47,159 bases of DNA. Origin: Acidobacteriota bacterium. GTDB taxonomy: Bacteria > Zixibacteria > MSB-5A5 > GN15 > FEB-12. Where the stretch lies: assembly GCA_035529075.1 (NCBI GenBank), contig DATKXK010000008.1:1-47159 (forward strand), read 5' to 3'. This document shows positions 1-7,089 of this stretch, in pieces (the first letter of the stretch is position 1; each line of letters opens with the position of its first letter). The translations under genes were made by a program, and so were the position numbers. The notes under the pieces were generated by a model. It made no database searches, was not told where the DNA came from, and was given only the letters and a program-made list of their open reading frames with translations.

Positions 1-1
1 T

Positions 2-391
2 CCTGATACGCTGTTCACTATAGAAATATTCTACATGCACAGGGACAGCCTTCAACACATGGGCCGGGATTTGAGATACGACAGCGGGGCAGTTCTGTTT
101 GCCGGCGACACGACGCCGCAGAAGCTTGAGGTGTGGAGCGACGGTTGGAAGGGGGAAGTGCGCTGGAAGTACAGGTCTATAGAGGTGGGCCAGGTGAGAG
201 TTACGGGCGACTATTCGGGAACGCACCGCAAGCGCTGGGGTTCCTCTCTGCCGGCGTTCATGCTTGTATCGTTACAATGGACAGTGTTCGACATGGAGAC
301 CGGCGAGGAGAAGGGTCAGTTCGTTGTCACCAAAGAACTTGAACTGATCAAGGAACGCCGGTCTTTCCTTCAGGACCTGTGGGAGATGTAG
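2..391 (+). CDS. Hypothetical protein, 3' part only (N-terminus outside window)
   Basis: The frame is open from base 2 to the TAG at 389-391, so this is most likely the C-terminal 129 residues of a gene that begins before the window. An internal ATG at 35 is possible but has no clear ribosome-binding site. The visible part is soluble, rich in aromatic and charged residues, and alternates short beta-like stretches (AVLFAG, VWSDGWKGEVRWKY, SLQWTVFDME) before a charged helical tail (KELELIKERRSFLQDLWEM). This would suit a small beta-rich or assembly protein, but I do not recognise a family. It is followed within 20 bases by a REP-like palindrome. Confidence 0.55.
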   Translation, partial: PDTLFTIEIFYMHRDSLQHMGRDLRYDSGAVLFAGDTTPQKLEVWSDGWKGEVRWKYRSIEVGQVRVTGDYSGTHRKRWGSSLPAFMLVSLQWTVFDMETGEEKGQFVVTKELELIKERRSFLQDLWEM

Positions 392-407
392 GTTGATATA
401 GTGACTG

Positions 408-455
408 GTGTCGGGTTTGTCGCGGCCGGGGCCGCTCCGAACCCAACCTACGACA
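408..455 (-). repeat. REP-like palindrome 1 (GTAG head on minus strand)
   Basis: Read on the minus strand it begins GTGTCGTAGGTTGGGTTCGG and closes with the complementary AAACCCGACAC arm, giving a hairpin with an inner GCGGCC/GGCCGC stem. The GTAG preceding the hairpin is the tetranucleotide typical of REP sequences served by RAYT transposases. It pairs head-to-head with the inverted copy at 478-524, forming a BIME-like unit, and lies upstream of the RAYT gene. Confidence 0.8.
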
Positions 456-477
456 CATGAAGAGATTAACGCAAATA

Positions 478-524
478 CGTAGGTCGGGTTCCGAGGCCGT
501 TGAAAGCGGGTGAGAAACCCGACA
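478..524 (+). repeat. REP-like palindrome 2 (GTAG head on plus strand)
   Basis: An inverted copy of the first palindrome: CGTAGGTCGGGTTCCGAGGC at the left and GAGAAACCCGACAC at the right, with a less perfect centre. Only 22 bases separate it from copy 1, and it ends 12 bases before the RAYT start codon, so it may also affect translation or transcription of that gene. Confidence 0.78.
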
Positions 525-536
525 CCCCGATGAATA

Positions 537-1016
537 ATGAAGACCCTTCGACGCTATCACCGACCGGACACACCTTGCTTTGTGACCGTCGTCACACACA
601 ACCGGGCACCGATCCTGACTGACGATCTTGGACTCTTTCTTTCATCATGGGGCGACGTTCTCCCTTCCGCCTGGGTTATACTGCCGAACCATTTCCATGC
701 CATTGTGCCGGTGGCCAACGAGCCGATATCAACGATCATGCATCGAATGAAGATCACCTACGCCCGGCAGGTTCGGGAATCCGAAAGATCGGGCCGCGTC
801 TGGCAGCACCGGTTCTGGGACCATATCATAAGAGACGACGCGGATTACCGTCGTCACGTCGATTACGTTCATTACAATCCGGTTAAACACGGCTTGGTCC
901 GGGACCCCTTTCTCTGGCGGTTTTCGTCGTTGGCCACATGGGCCGCCCGGGGGATCTATGCGCGTGATTGGGGAACGCGAGAGCGGCCCCGTTTCGACGG
1001 GGAGTATGGCGAGTGA
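537..1016 (+). CDS. REP-associated tyrosine transposase (RAYT, Y1_Tnp family)
   Basis: This 159-residue protein belongs to the single-strand HUH nucleases related to IS200/IS605 transposases that are thought to mobilise REP palindromes. The HUH metal site is NHFHAIV (His52 and His54), and the probable catalytic tyrosine is Tyr110 in DYVHYNPVKHGLV, the usual Y-(I/V)-H-x-NPV context of this family. The short N-terminus (RRYHRPDTPCFVTVVTHNR) is also typical. There is no partner gene, as expected for domesticated RAYTs. One GTAG palindrome lies 3 bases after the stop codon and an inverted pair lies just upstream, so transposase and cognate repeats are together. The ribosome-binding site is weak, suggesting low expression. 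Confidence 0.92.
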   Translation: MKTLRRYHRPDTPCFVTVVTHNRAPILTDDLGLFLSSWGDVLPSAWVILPNHFHAIVPVANEPISTIMHRMKITYARQVRESERSGRVWQHRFWDHIIRDDADYRRHVDYVHYNPVKHGLVRDPFLWRFSSLATWAARGIYARDWGTRERPRFDGEYGE

Positions 1017-1019
1017 GAA

Positions 1020-1065
1020 GTGTCGGGTTTCTCGCGGCCTGCGGCCGCTCCGAACCCGACCTACG
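1020..1065 (-). repeat. REP-like palindrome 3 (GTAG head on minus strand)
   Basis: Same orientation as copy 1. The minus strand reads CGTAGGTCGGGTTCGGAGCG, followed by the GCGGCCGC/GCGGCC centre, and ends GAGAAACCCGACAC. It starts four bases after the RAYT stop codon. It is the most regular of the three copies and best defines the repeat. Confidence 0.82.
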
Positions 1066-1120
1066 CCCTAGATTTGCTGTTTTTGTTGATTTGCTCGGCT
1101 TGGCCGTGTATAGCTGACCC

Positions 1121-1678
1121 ATGGCTCGTATACAGATACCGCCGCCGGGACGGCTGGTCATTTCGATAATCTACTCGCATATCGACGCCGTCGCCGACTC
1201 CCTGGTGCAGCTCGAGAAACAGTTCGGGCGCATCCAGTGCGAGACTGTCGATATCCCGTACACGCACAACGACAAGTACTCCGAGGAGATGGGCGAAGGC
1301 CTGATGCGGCGGTTTTTCTCGTTCGAGAAACCGGTGGCGCGCGACGCCCTGCCGGAGATCAAGGCCGCCTGCCGCAAAATCGAGCGGCAACTCGGCGACC
1401 GCGTCGACGACTACACCTTTCGAACAGTCAACATCGACCCCGGCATCCTCTCCCCGGACAATCTCGTCATGGCCTCGCACCGCGAGTACAACCACCGGAT
1501 ATACCTGGCCCGGGGGGTCTTTGCGGAAACCCAGCTTATATGGGCGCGCGGGAAATTCACCCGCCTGCCGTGGACCAGCCCGGATTTCTGCCACGATGAG
1601 GCCGTGGATTTCTTCCTGAGAGTCCGCCAGACGTTCGACGTCATCGACGAAGAACAGGCCAAATCCCCCGTGGCCTGA
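1121..1678 (+). CDS. DUF4416 family protein
   Basis: A 185-residue cytoplasmic protein with the full DUF4416 pattern: an N-terminal strand VISIIYSHIDAV, a LEKQFGRIQCETVDIPYTH segment, the EMGEGLMRRFFSFEKPV motif, RTVNIDPGILSPDNLVMAS, the HREYNHRIYLARGVFAE block and LPWTSPDF near the end. Length fits the family. Its biochemical function is unknown; it is frequent in deep-branching Gram-negative bacteria. The ATG is 56 bases after the third REP palindrome, and murA follows in the same direction after a 108-base gap that holds two competing hairpins. Confidence 0.85.
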   Translation: MARIQIPPPGRLVISIIYSHIDAVADSLVQLEKQFGRIQCETVDIPYTHNDKYSEEMGEGLMRRFFSFEKPVARDALPEIKAACRKIERQLGDRVDDYTFRTVNIDPGILSPDNLVMASHREYNHRIYLARGVFAETQLIWARGKFTRLPWTSPDFCHDEAVDFFLRVRQTFDVIDEEQAKSPVA

Positions 1679-1731
1679 TTTCACTTTCTTTTTACGGGTC
1701 CATTACCGACATTAAAGTGAAAGGTCGGTAA
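1679..1731 (+). promoter_or_regulatory. Two interleaved inverted repeats in the DUF4416-murA gap
   Basis: TTTCACTTT (1679-1687) is the exact complement of AAAGTGAAA (1714-1722), and TTACCGAC (1703-1710) is the exact complement of GTCGGTAA (1724-1731). The arms alternate (A, B, A', B'). Only one base separates A' and B', so both stems can hardly form together. This looks like a two-state leader or overlapping operators 56 bases before the murA start codon. Function is inferred. Confidence 0.55.
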
Positions 1732-1786
1732 CCTCCGAAATCCGTCCGGGAACGCCCAAAATGCCCCCGGATACGAAGAAACAGAG

Positions 1787-3049
1787 ATGGATAAATTCGT
1801 CATCCAGGGCCCGTCGACACTGAACGGCAAAATCAGGGTCGATGGCTCAAAAAACGCCGCTTTGCCGATACTGGCCGCTGCGCTGCTCATCGACAAGGGC
1901 GAATCGGTCATCAGCAACGTCCCGCCGTTGAGGGATATTTTCACGATTATCCGCGTGCTCGAACATCTCGGGGCCAGAGTGACCTACGATGAGAAGGCCC
2001 GAGTGGTGACGGTGAGCGCGGAGAATATCGACAAGAACACCGCTCCGTATGACCTGATGCGGCAGATGCGGGCCTCGTTTCTGGTGCTGGGTCCGCTGCT
2101 GTCGCGCCTGGGCGAGGCGCGGGTATCGCTGCCGGGGGGCTGTTCTCTCGGCGCCCGTCCGGTTGACTACCATATCAGCGGGTTCGCCGCCCTGGGCGCC
2201 CGTATCAGCGAGAAGGGCGGCTACGTAATCGCGCAGGGCAAACCGCTGACCGGGGGAACGGTCATATTCGACCGGCCCTCACACACCGGCACCGAGAACA
2301 TTCTTTTCGGCGCCGTGCTCGCGGCGGGACAAACGACTATCATCAACGCCGCCTGCGACCCGGAGATATCCGACGTGGCCGCGTTTCTCGGCAAGGCAGG
2401 CGCGAAAATACACGGCGTCGGCACGCCCACTATCACCGTCGAACCCGTCAAACGGCTGAGCGCGGTTGAACACGCAGTGTCGGGCGACCGTCTGGTAGCC
2501 GGAACGTACATGATCGCCGCCGCCATGACCGGGGGGACGGTGGAAGTCTCCGGCATCGAGACGGAACCGCTGAGAGTCGTGGCGCACAAACTCCAGGATA
2601 TGGGTTGTCAGATCGAAACGAAGAAAACCGGCGTGAGTGTTCGCGGGCCGAAACGGCTGGCAGCCATCAGCGTCACGACCTTTCCGTACCCGGGATTTCC
2701 CACCGATTTACAGGCAGCCATCATGGCGGCTTGTACGATTGCCTCGGGAACATCTCATATCAAAGAAACTGTTTTTGTAGATAGGTTCAATCATACGATG
2801 GAATTGCGCCGGCTGGGCGCAGAAATCACGGTTTCCAGCGCCGAAGCGATTGTAACCGGCGTGGACGCTCTCGTCGGCGCGCAGGTCATGGCCTCGGATA
2901 TCCGTGCCGGGGCAGGGATTACGCTGGCCTGCCTGGCCGCGAGAGGAGAATCAGAGGTCCTGCGGGTCTATCACGTTGATCGCGGGTATCACAGATTGGA
3001 AGAAAAGTTAGCCTCCCTCGGGGCCGATATCAAAAGAGTACCCGTATAA
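1787..3049 (+). CDS. murA: UDP-N-acetylglucosamine 1-carboxyvinyltransferase (MurA)
   Basis: MurA transfers enolpyruvate from PEP to UDP-GlcNAc, the first committed cytoplasmic step of peptidoglycan synthesis. The 420-residue protein has the usual length and landmarks: the N-terminal G-S-K-N-A-A-L-P motif with Lys22, the PEP-contact segment QMRASFLVLGPLL, and the catalytic loop GGCSLGARPVDYH with Cys119 (a Cys here usually predicts fosfomycin sensitivity). The repeated inside-out alpha/beta architecture continues through GFPTDLQAAIMA and DIRAGAGITLACLAARG near the end. It has an ATG start with a modest purine-rich site upstream. It sits between DUF4416 and a large envelope protein. Confidence 0.98.
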   Translation: MDKFVIQGPSTLNGKIRVDGSKNAALPILAAALLIDKGESVISNVPPLRDIFTIIRVLEHLGARVTYDEKARVVTVSAENIDKNTAPYDLMRQMRASFLVLGPLLSRLGEARVSLPGGCSLGARPVDYHISGFAALGARISEKGGYVIAQGKPLTGGTVIFDRPSHTGTENILFGAVLAAGQTTIINAACDPEISDVAAFLGKAGAKIHGVGTPTITVEPVKRLSAVEHAVSGDRLVAGTYMIAAAMTGGTVEVSGIETEPLRVVAHKLQDMGCQIETKKTGVSVRGPKRLAAISVTTFPYPGFPTDLQAAIMAACTIASGTSHIKETVFVDRFNHTMELRRLGAEITVSSAEAIVTGVDALVGAQVMASDIRAGAGITLACLAARGESEVLRVYHVDRGYHRLEEKLASLGADIKRVPV

Positions 3050-3165
3050 TAAAGGGAGCCCGTGATTCGGCGCCTTCTGCGGCTGCGGCCGGGAGGCCGA
3101 CGGCGGACCTGGTCGGGCAGGATGCCCGTCACGATCCGGTGCCGGGACGAAGAAACGAAGTAAGG

Positions 3166-6100
3166 ATGCGTTATCTGATGAGAAAGGTTTTTGGACTCAG
3201 CCTGCTGCTTCTCGCCTGCTGGGCGGGTGGAAGCATAGCCCAGGAGGCCCAGTTCGGCAAAAATAAGGTCCGGTACAAGGATTTCGACTGGAAGTACCTT
3301 CAAACCCGGCATTTCGACATCTACTTTTATGAAAACGCATACCCGACGGCCAAGTTTGCGGCTACCGTGGCGGAATCGTCGTATGTCGAAATTACGGAAG
3401 AGCTCAATTACCGCATCAAGCGGCGCGTTCCGGTGTTTGTTTACAACTCGCACAACGACTTCCAGCAAACCAACATCATCTCAGCCCTGCTTCCGGAGGG
3501 CGTCGGCGGTTTTACCGAAGCCTTCAAGAACCGGATCGCCATTCCGTTCACCGGCTCCTATGAAGATTTCCGGCATGTCCTGCACCACGAACTGACGCAC
3601 GCCGTCATCTACGACATGCTCTTCGGCAACTCGTTCGCATCGCTGCTGGCGCGCCAGAGACTGTTCCAGTTACCGCTGTGGTTCGCCGAAGGGTTCGCCG
3701 AGTATTCCTCGCGGCACGGCTGGGACTACTGGTCGGACATGTACGTACGAGACGCCACTATCAACAACTACCTGATACCGCCGGACCGCCTCGGCGGATA
3801 CCTGGCTTACAAGCAGGGCCAGGCGATGGTCAAATACATCGTCGACAAGTACGGCGAGAAGAAACTCGGGGAGATCCTCCAGAAGGGGAAAATCCACCTG
3901 ACTATGGGCAAGGCGCTCAAATCGGCCATCGACATCACCGAGAAGGAGTTCTGGGAAGAGTTTTCCAAGGAGATGAAACGCCGTTACTGGCCCGAGATCG
4001 CCGAGCGACGGGAAGCCGACGAGATCGGAACCCGGCTGACGCGCGCCCCGGACGACGGCTCGTACTTCAACGAGAAACCGACCTTCTCCCCTGAAGGCGA
4101 CAAGATCGCGATTTTCACCGATCGCTCCGATTACACCGAGATCGTCCTCATATCGGCGTCCGACGGCAAGGTGCTGAACCGACTGGTCAAATCCGAGCGG
4201 TCGGCCGACCTGGAGTCCCTGCACTCCTACGTGTCGGGCATGTCGTTTTCCCCCGACGGCAGCCGGATGGTCTTCGTGGCCAAGTCAAAGGGAAAGGAAG
4301 TGATCTGTTTTCTCGACGTGTACCGGCAGAAGGTTTACGAAAAGGTTCGGCTCGACTTCTACAACATTCAGTCTCCATCATGGTCACCGGACGGCGACAA
4401 GATCGCCTTTTCAGCACTACGTGACCACAAGCGGGACCTGTACATCTATCATATCGAGACGGGCGAGATCGAGCAGCTCACCGACGACCGCTTTGACGAC
4501 GTCAGCCCGAGTTGGATGCCCAATTCCGCCGAGATCGTCTTCTCGTCCGACCGGCCGCATCCCCGGAATCCTGCCATTGATCACCTGGGTCATCCCTACG
4601 CAGGACCCGGCGCCCTTCGCCCGGGCGATCTGGAGTACGGCACGTACAATATTTTCAGCCTCGAGACCGCCGGTCTGCGAATCACACCGATCGACGTCGG
4701 GCCCGGTTCCAGCACGGCGCCGACCGTGTCCCCGGACGGCAGCAAGATCGCGTTCGTGTCCAACCGCAACGGCATCGACAACATTTACGTCGGCTATGTC
4801 GACACCGTCAGATACTATGCCGTAACGGACGTTCTCACGGGCATTCGCGAGGTATCATGGTCGCCCGACGGCACGCAACTGGCATACTCGGCCCTCTATC
4901 GCGGTGCCTGGGACGTTTTCCTGCTGAAGGATCTCGTCCCGGTCGGCGACAGCGGCCGCTTGAAACCTACCGACTACGTTCTGGGCAAATACGACCTGCT
5001 GGAGTGGGAAAAGCGCAGCACTCTCGCCCAGAGCAGGATGGTCGGAGATACAGTGGATACGTCCGCAACGGCCGAGCAAGGCCGGCCCGCCGACAGCACA
5101 CAGGCACCCGCGGACACCACCAGTGCCGTCCTGGCAGACCTGGATACGGTTTTAACGACGGGACCTCGCCAGGTCGACTCAGCCGTCACCTCGGCTGTCA
5201 ACGACTCCGCCCTGACCGACAGCGCGGGGGCGACACCGTCGGCGCCGACGGAAGATTCCACCGTTACCCGGTCCGGCGTTTACGACGATGAGTACGTATA
5301 CGTCTCAGAGGGCGACGAGAGCCGCCTGGACTCGCTGTTTGTGAATATCGCCGGCGGCGACAGCGCGTACATGGCGATGCCGCGCGAGGAACCGGCGGAG
5401 TTTGACTCCATCGCGAGCCTGCTTCCCGGCGGTGAGTACAGGGTTCATGAATACAAAGTCCGGTTCACGCCTGATTTCGTCGGCGGCGGTTTTGCCTATG
5501 ACACGTTTTTCGGCCTGCGCGGTCAGTCCGTATTTGTGTTCTCGGACTACCTGGGCAACCACCAGATCTACCTGGCCACGGACCTGGTCAACACCATTGA
5601 CCAGTCGTACATCCAGGCATTCTACCTTAACAACCAGCGCCGGATCGCCATGGGCGGCGGCGTTTTCCATACCAAGAATTATTACATTGACAGCTACAAT
5701 TTCCTGTTCTCCGATCGCTTTTACGGCCTGCAGGGATTTGTGAGCCGTCCCTTTTCCACGTTCAGCCGGATCGAGCTTATTGCCTCGCAGCACTTCATCG
5801 ATCGTGACTACATCGATTTCCTCGATCCTCGTTCTGACAGGAATTCCAAGGCGACCACGGCCACCGTGGCATGGGTGTTCGACAACGTCCTCTGGGGATA
5901 CACCGGACCGATAAACGGCCGGCGCGCCAAGGTCACTCTTAACTCCGTCGTGAATCTCTTTGACACCGGTGACATCGAGTTCTACTCGGCCGAGCTTGAC
6001 TTTCGCAAGTACTGGCACTTTACCAAGACGTTCTCCATGGCGCTGCGGCTGTCAGGCGGAGCGTCGGTGGGCAATACGCCCAAACAGTATTTCCTCGGCG

Positions 6101-6546
6101 GCACCACCAACTGGATCGGCAACCGTACTCTCGACGCCAAAGTGTACGACGTGGAGAACCTGTACTTCGCCGACATCGTGACGCCGCTTCGAGGCGAGGA
6201 CTACTACGGCCTCTCGGGCGACCGCTACGGCCTCGTGAACTGGGAGTTTCGCTTTCCCTTGATCCAGTACTTCGCCATGCGATTCCCCCTCCCCCTGGTT
6301 CTCAGTAACGTCATCGGCGCCCTGTACACCGATATTGGCGCCGCGTGGACCGGAAGCAACTTCAAGGGCGGCACGTCGGAAGGCGGACACAGGCGCCTTC
6401 GGGACATAAAGTCCGGATTCGGAACGGGGATGCGGCTGAACCTGTTCGGATTCGCGCTCCTTCGCTATGACATCGCGTGGTCGACTGATTTCAACACGGT
6501 GTCGGACAAACCCCGCCACTACTTTTCATTCGGCGCCGATTTCTAG
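3166..6546 (+). CDS. Outer-membrane barrel protein with MA-like metallopeptidase and TolB-like propeller
   Basis: A 1,126-residue envelope protein. I chose the ATG at 3166 because AAGTAAGG lies just before it and a signal peptide follows directly (RKVFGLSLLLLACWAGGSIAQ). Domains in order: a peptidase MA-like gluzincin domain (about 30-270) with HELTH at 141-145 and the distal ligand segment WFAEGFAEY; six TolB/PD40 propeller blades (about 295-600) with motifs such as FSPDGSRMVFVA, WSPDGDKIAFSA and VSPDGSKIAFVS; a Thr/Ser/Asp-rich linker (about 640-730); and a C-terminal beta-barrel ending YFSFGADF, the terminal aromatic signature of outer-membrane proteins. It probably acts in the outer membrane with peptidase and propeller on the periplasmic side. 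The substrate is unknown. An upstream GTG at 3139 is less likely. Confidence 0.88.
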   Translation: MRYLMRKVFGLSLLLLACWAGGSIAQEAQFGKNKVRYKDFDWKYLQTRHFDIYFYENAYPTAKFAATVAESSYVEITEELNYRIKRRVPVFVYNSHNDFQQTNIISALLPEGVGGFTEAFKNRIAIPFTGSYEDFRHVLHHELTHAVIYDMLFGNSFASLLARQRLFQLPLWFAEGFAEYSSRHGWDYWSDMYVRDATINNYLIPPDRLGGYLAYKQGQAMVKYIVDKYGEKKLGEILQKGKIHLTMGKALKSAIDITEKEFWEEFSKEMKRRYWPEIAERREADEIGTRLTRAPDDGSYFNEKPTFSPEGDKIAIFTDRSDYTEIVLISASDGKVLNRLVKSERSADLESLHSYVSGMSFSPDGSRMVFVAKSKGKEVICFLDVYRQKVYEKVRLDFYNIQSPSWSPDGDKIAFSALRDHKRDLYIYHIETGEIEQLTDDRFDDVSPSWMPNSAEIVFSSDRPHPRNPAIDHLGHPYAGPGALRPGDLEYGTYNIFSLETAGLRITPIDVGPGSSTAPTVSPDGSKIAFVSNRNGIDNIYVGYVDTVRYYAVTDVLTGIREVSWSPDGTQLAYSALYRGAWDVFLLKDLVPVGDSGRLKPTDYVLGKYDLLEWEKRSTLAQSRMVGDTVDTSATAEQGRPADSTQAPADTTSAVLADLDTVLTTGPRQVDSAVTSAVNDSALTDSAGATPSAPTEDSTVTRSGVYDDEYVYVSEGDESRLDSLFVNIAGGDSAYMAMPREEPAEFDSIASLLPGGEYRVHEYKVRFTPDFVGGGFAYDTFFGLRGQSVFVFSDYLGNHQIYLATDLVNTIDQSYIQAFYLNNQRRIAMGGGVFHTKNYYIDSYNFLFSDRFYGLQGFVSRPFSTFSRIELIASQHFIDRDYIDFLDPRSDRNSKATTATVAWVFDNVLWGYTGPINGRRAKVTLNSVVNLFDTGDIEFYSAELDFRKYWHFTKTFSMALRLSGGASVGNTPKQYFLGGTTNWIGNRTLDAKVYDVENLYFADIVTPLRGEDYYGLSGDRYGLVNWEFRFPLIQYFAMRFPLPLVLSNVIGALYTDIGAAWTGSNFKGGTSEGGHRRLRDIKSGFGTGMRLNLFGFALLRYDIAWSTDFNTVSDKPRHYFSFGADF

Positions 6547-6623
6547 ACCGCCGGAATGGAGCCAGTGGCTCGGCGGGGCCAAAACCCGTCGTCTTTCTCC
6601 CACGTGTAGGGCGCCTCCCCACC

Positions 6624-6656
6624 AAAAAAAAACGCGGCCGGATGACCGACCGCGTT
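6624..6656 (-). terminator. Rho-independent terminator of the lysine-rich protein gene
   Basis: On the minus strand an AACGCGG.../...CCGCGTT hairpin (arms 6631-6640 and 6646-6656) is followed by a run of T (A run at 6624-6632 on the plus strand). It lies 20 bases past the stop codon at 6676. Confidence 0.85.
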
Positions 6657-6675
6657 ATACAACGAACAAGAAGGT

Positions 6676-6918
6676 TCAGCGATGCAAGGCACAGTGCTTC
6701 GACTTGCCGTCGGTGTAACGTCGGCAGCGCTTTCCTGCTTTGGTCTTACCCGAGCAGCGCACCTTTGCTGATTTGCGCTTCGGAGCAGCTTTCCTCTTGA
6801 CTACCTTCCTCTTGACCGCTACCTTCTTCTTGCTGGCGGTTTTCTTCTTGGCAGTCACTTTCCTCTTGGTTGCTTTTTTCTTCACAACCTTCTTCTTGGC
6901 TCTTTTAGCCTTGCGCAT
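6676..6918 (-). CDS. Histone H1-like lysine-rich protein with C-terminal Cys/His motif
   Basis: An 80-residue, extremely basic protein. The ATG at 6918 has a perfect GGAGG seven bases upstream (6926-6930), so longer upstream starts are unlikely. Residues 2-53 are Lys/Arg/Ala/Val repeats (AKKKVVKKK, KRKVTAKKK, KRKVVKRKAAPKRK) resembling the disordered tail of histone H1 and bacterial nucleoid proteins such as Hc1. Residues 54-80 form RCSGKTKAGKRCRRYT...HCALHR, a C-x9-C-x10-C-x2-H arrangement likely to bind zinc and seen in small DUF5763-like proteins. The inferred role is nucleic-acid binding or compaction. It lies 172 bases downstream of the LonB-like gene on the same strand and has its own terminator. 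Confidence 0.85.
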   Translation of the reverse strand: MRKAKRAKKKVVKKKATKRKVTAKKKTASKKKVAVKRKVVKRKAAPKRKSAKVRCSGKTKAGKRCRRYTDGKSKHCALHR

Positions 6919-7089
6919 TGAACATCCTCCATATGAAACGTTCGCCCGGAAACAAATCATCAGCGAAAACCATGTCAAGAAAAAAATAAACAAACTTGGA
7001 ATTTTTTTTGCGTTCATCACAACGGCACCGGCATGGCTCGTGCGATGCAGGCGTCTTCCGTCGTACCGACATCGCATCGGCGTTCATCG

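Noticed and set aside
1679-1731. H-type pseudoknot before murA
   Set aside because: Only one base links A' to B', too short to cross a 9-bp stem, so competing hairpins are more likely than a pseudoknot.
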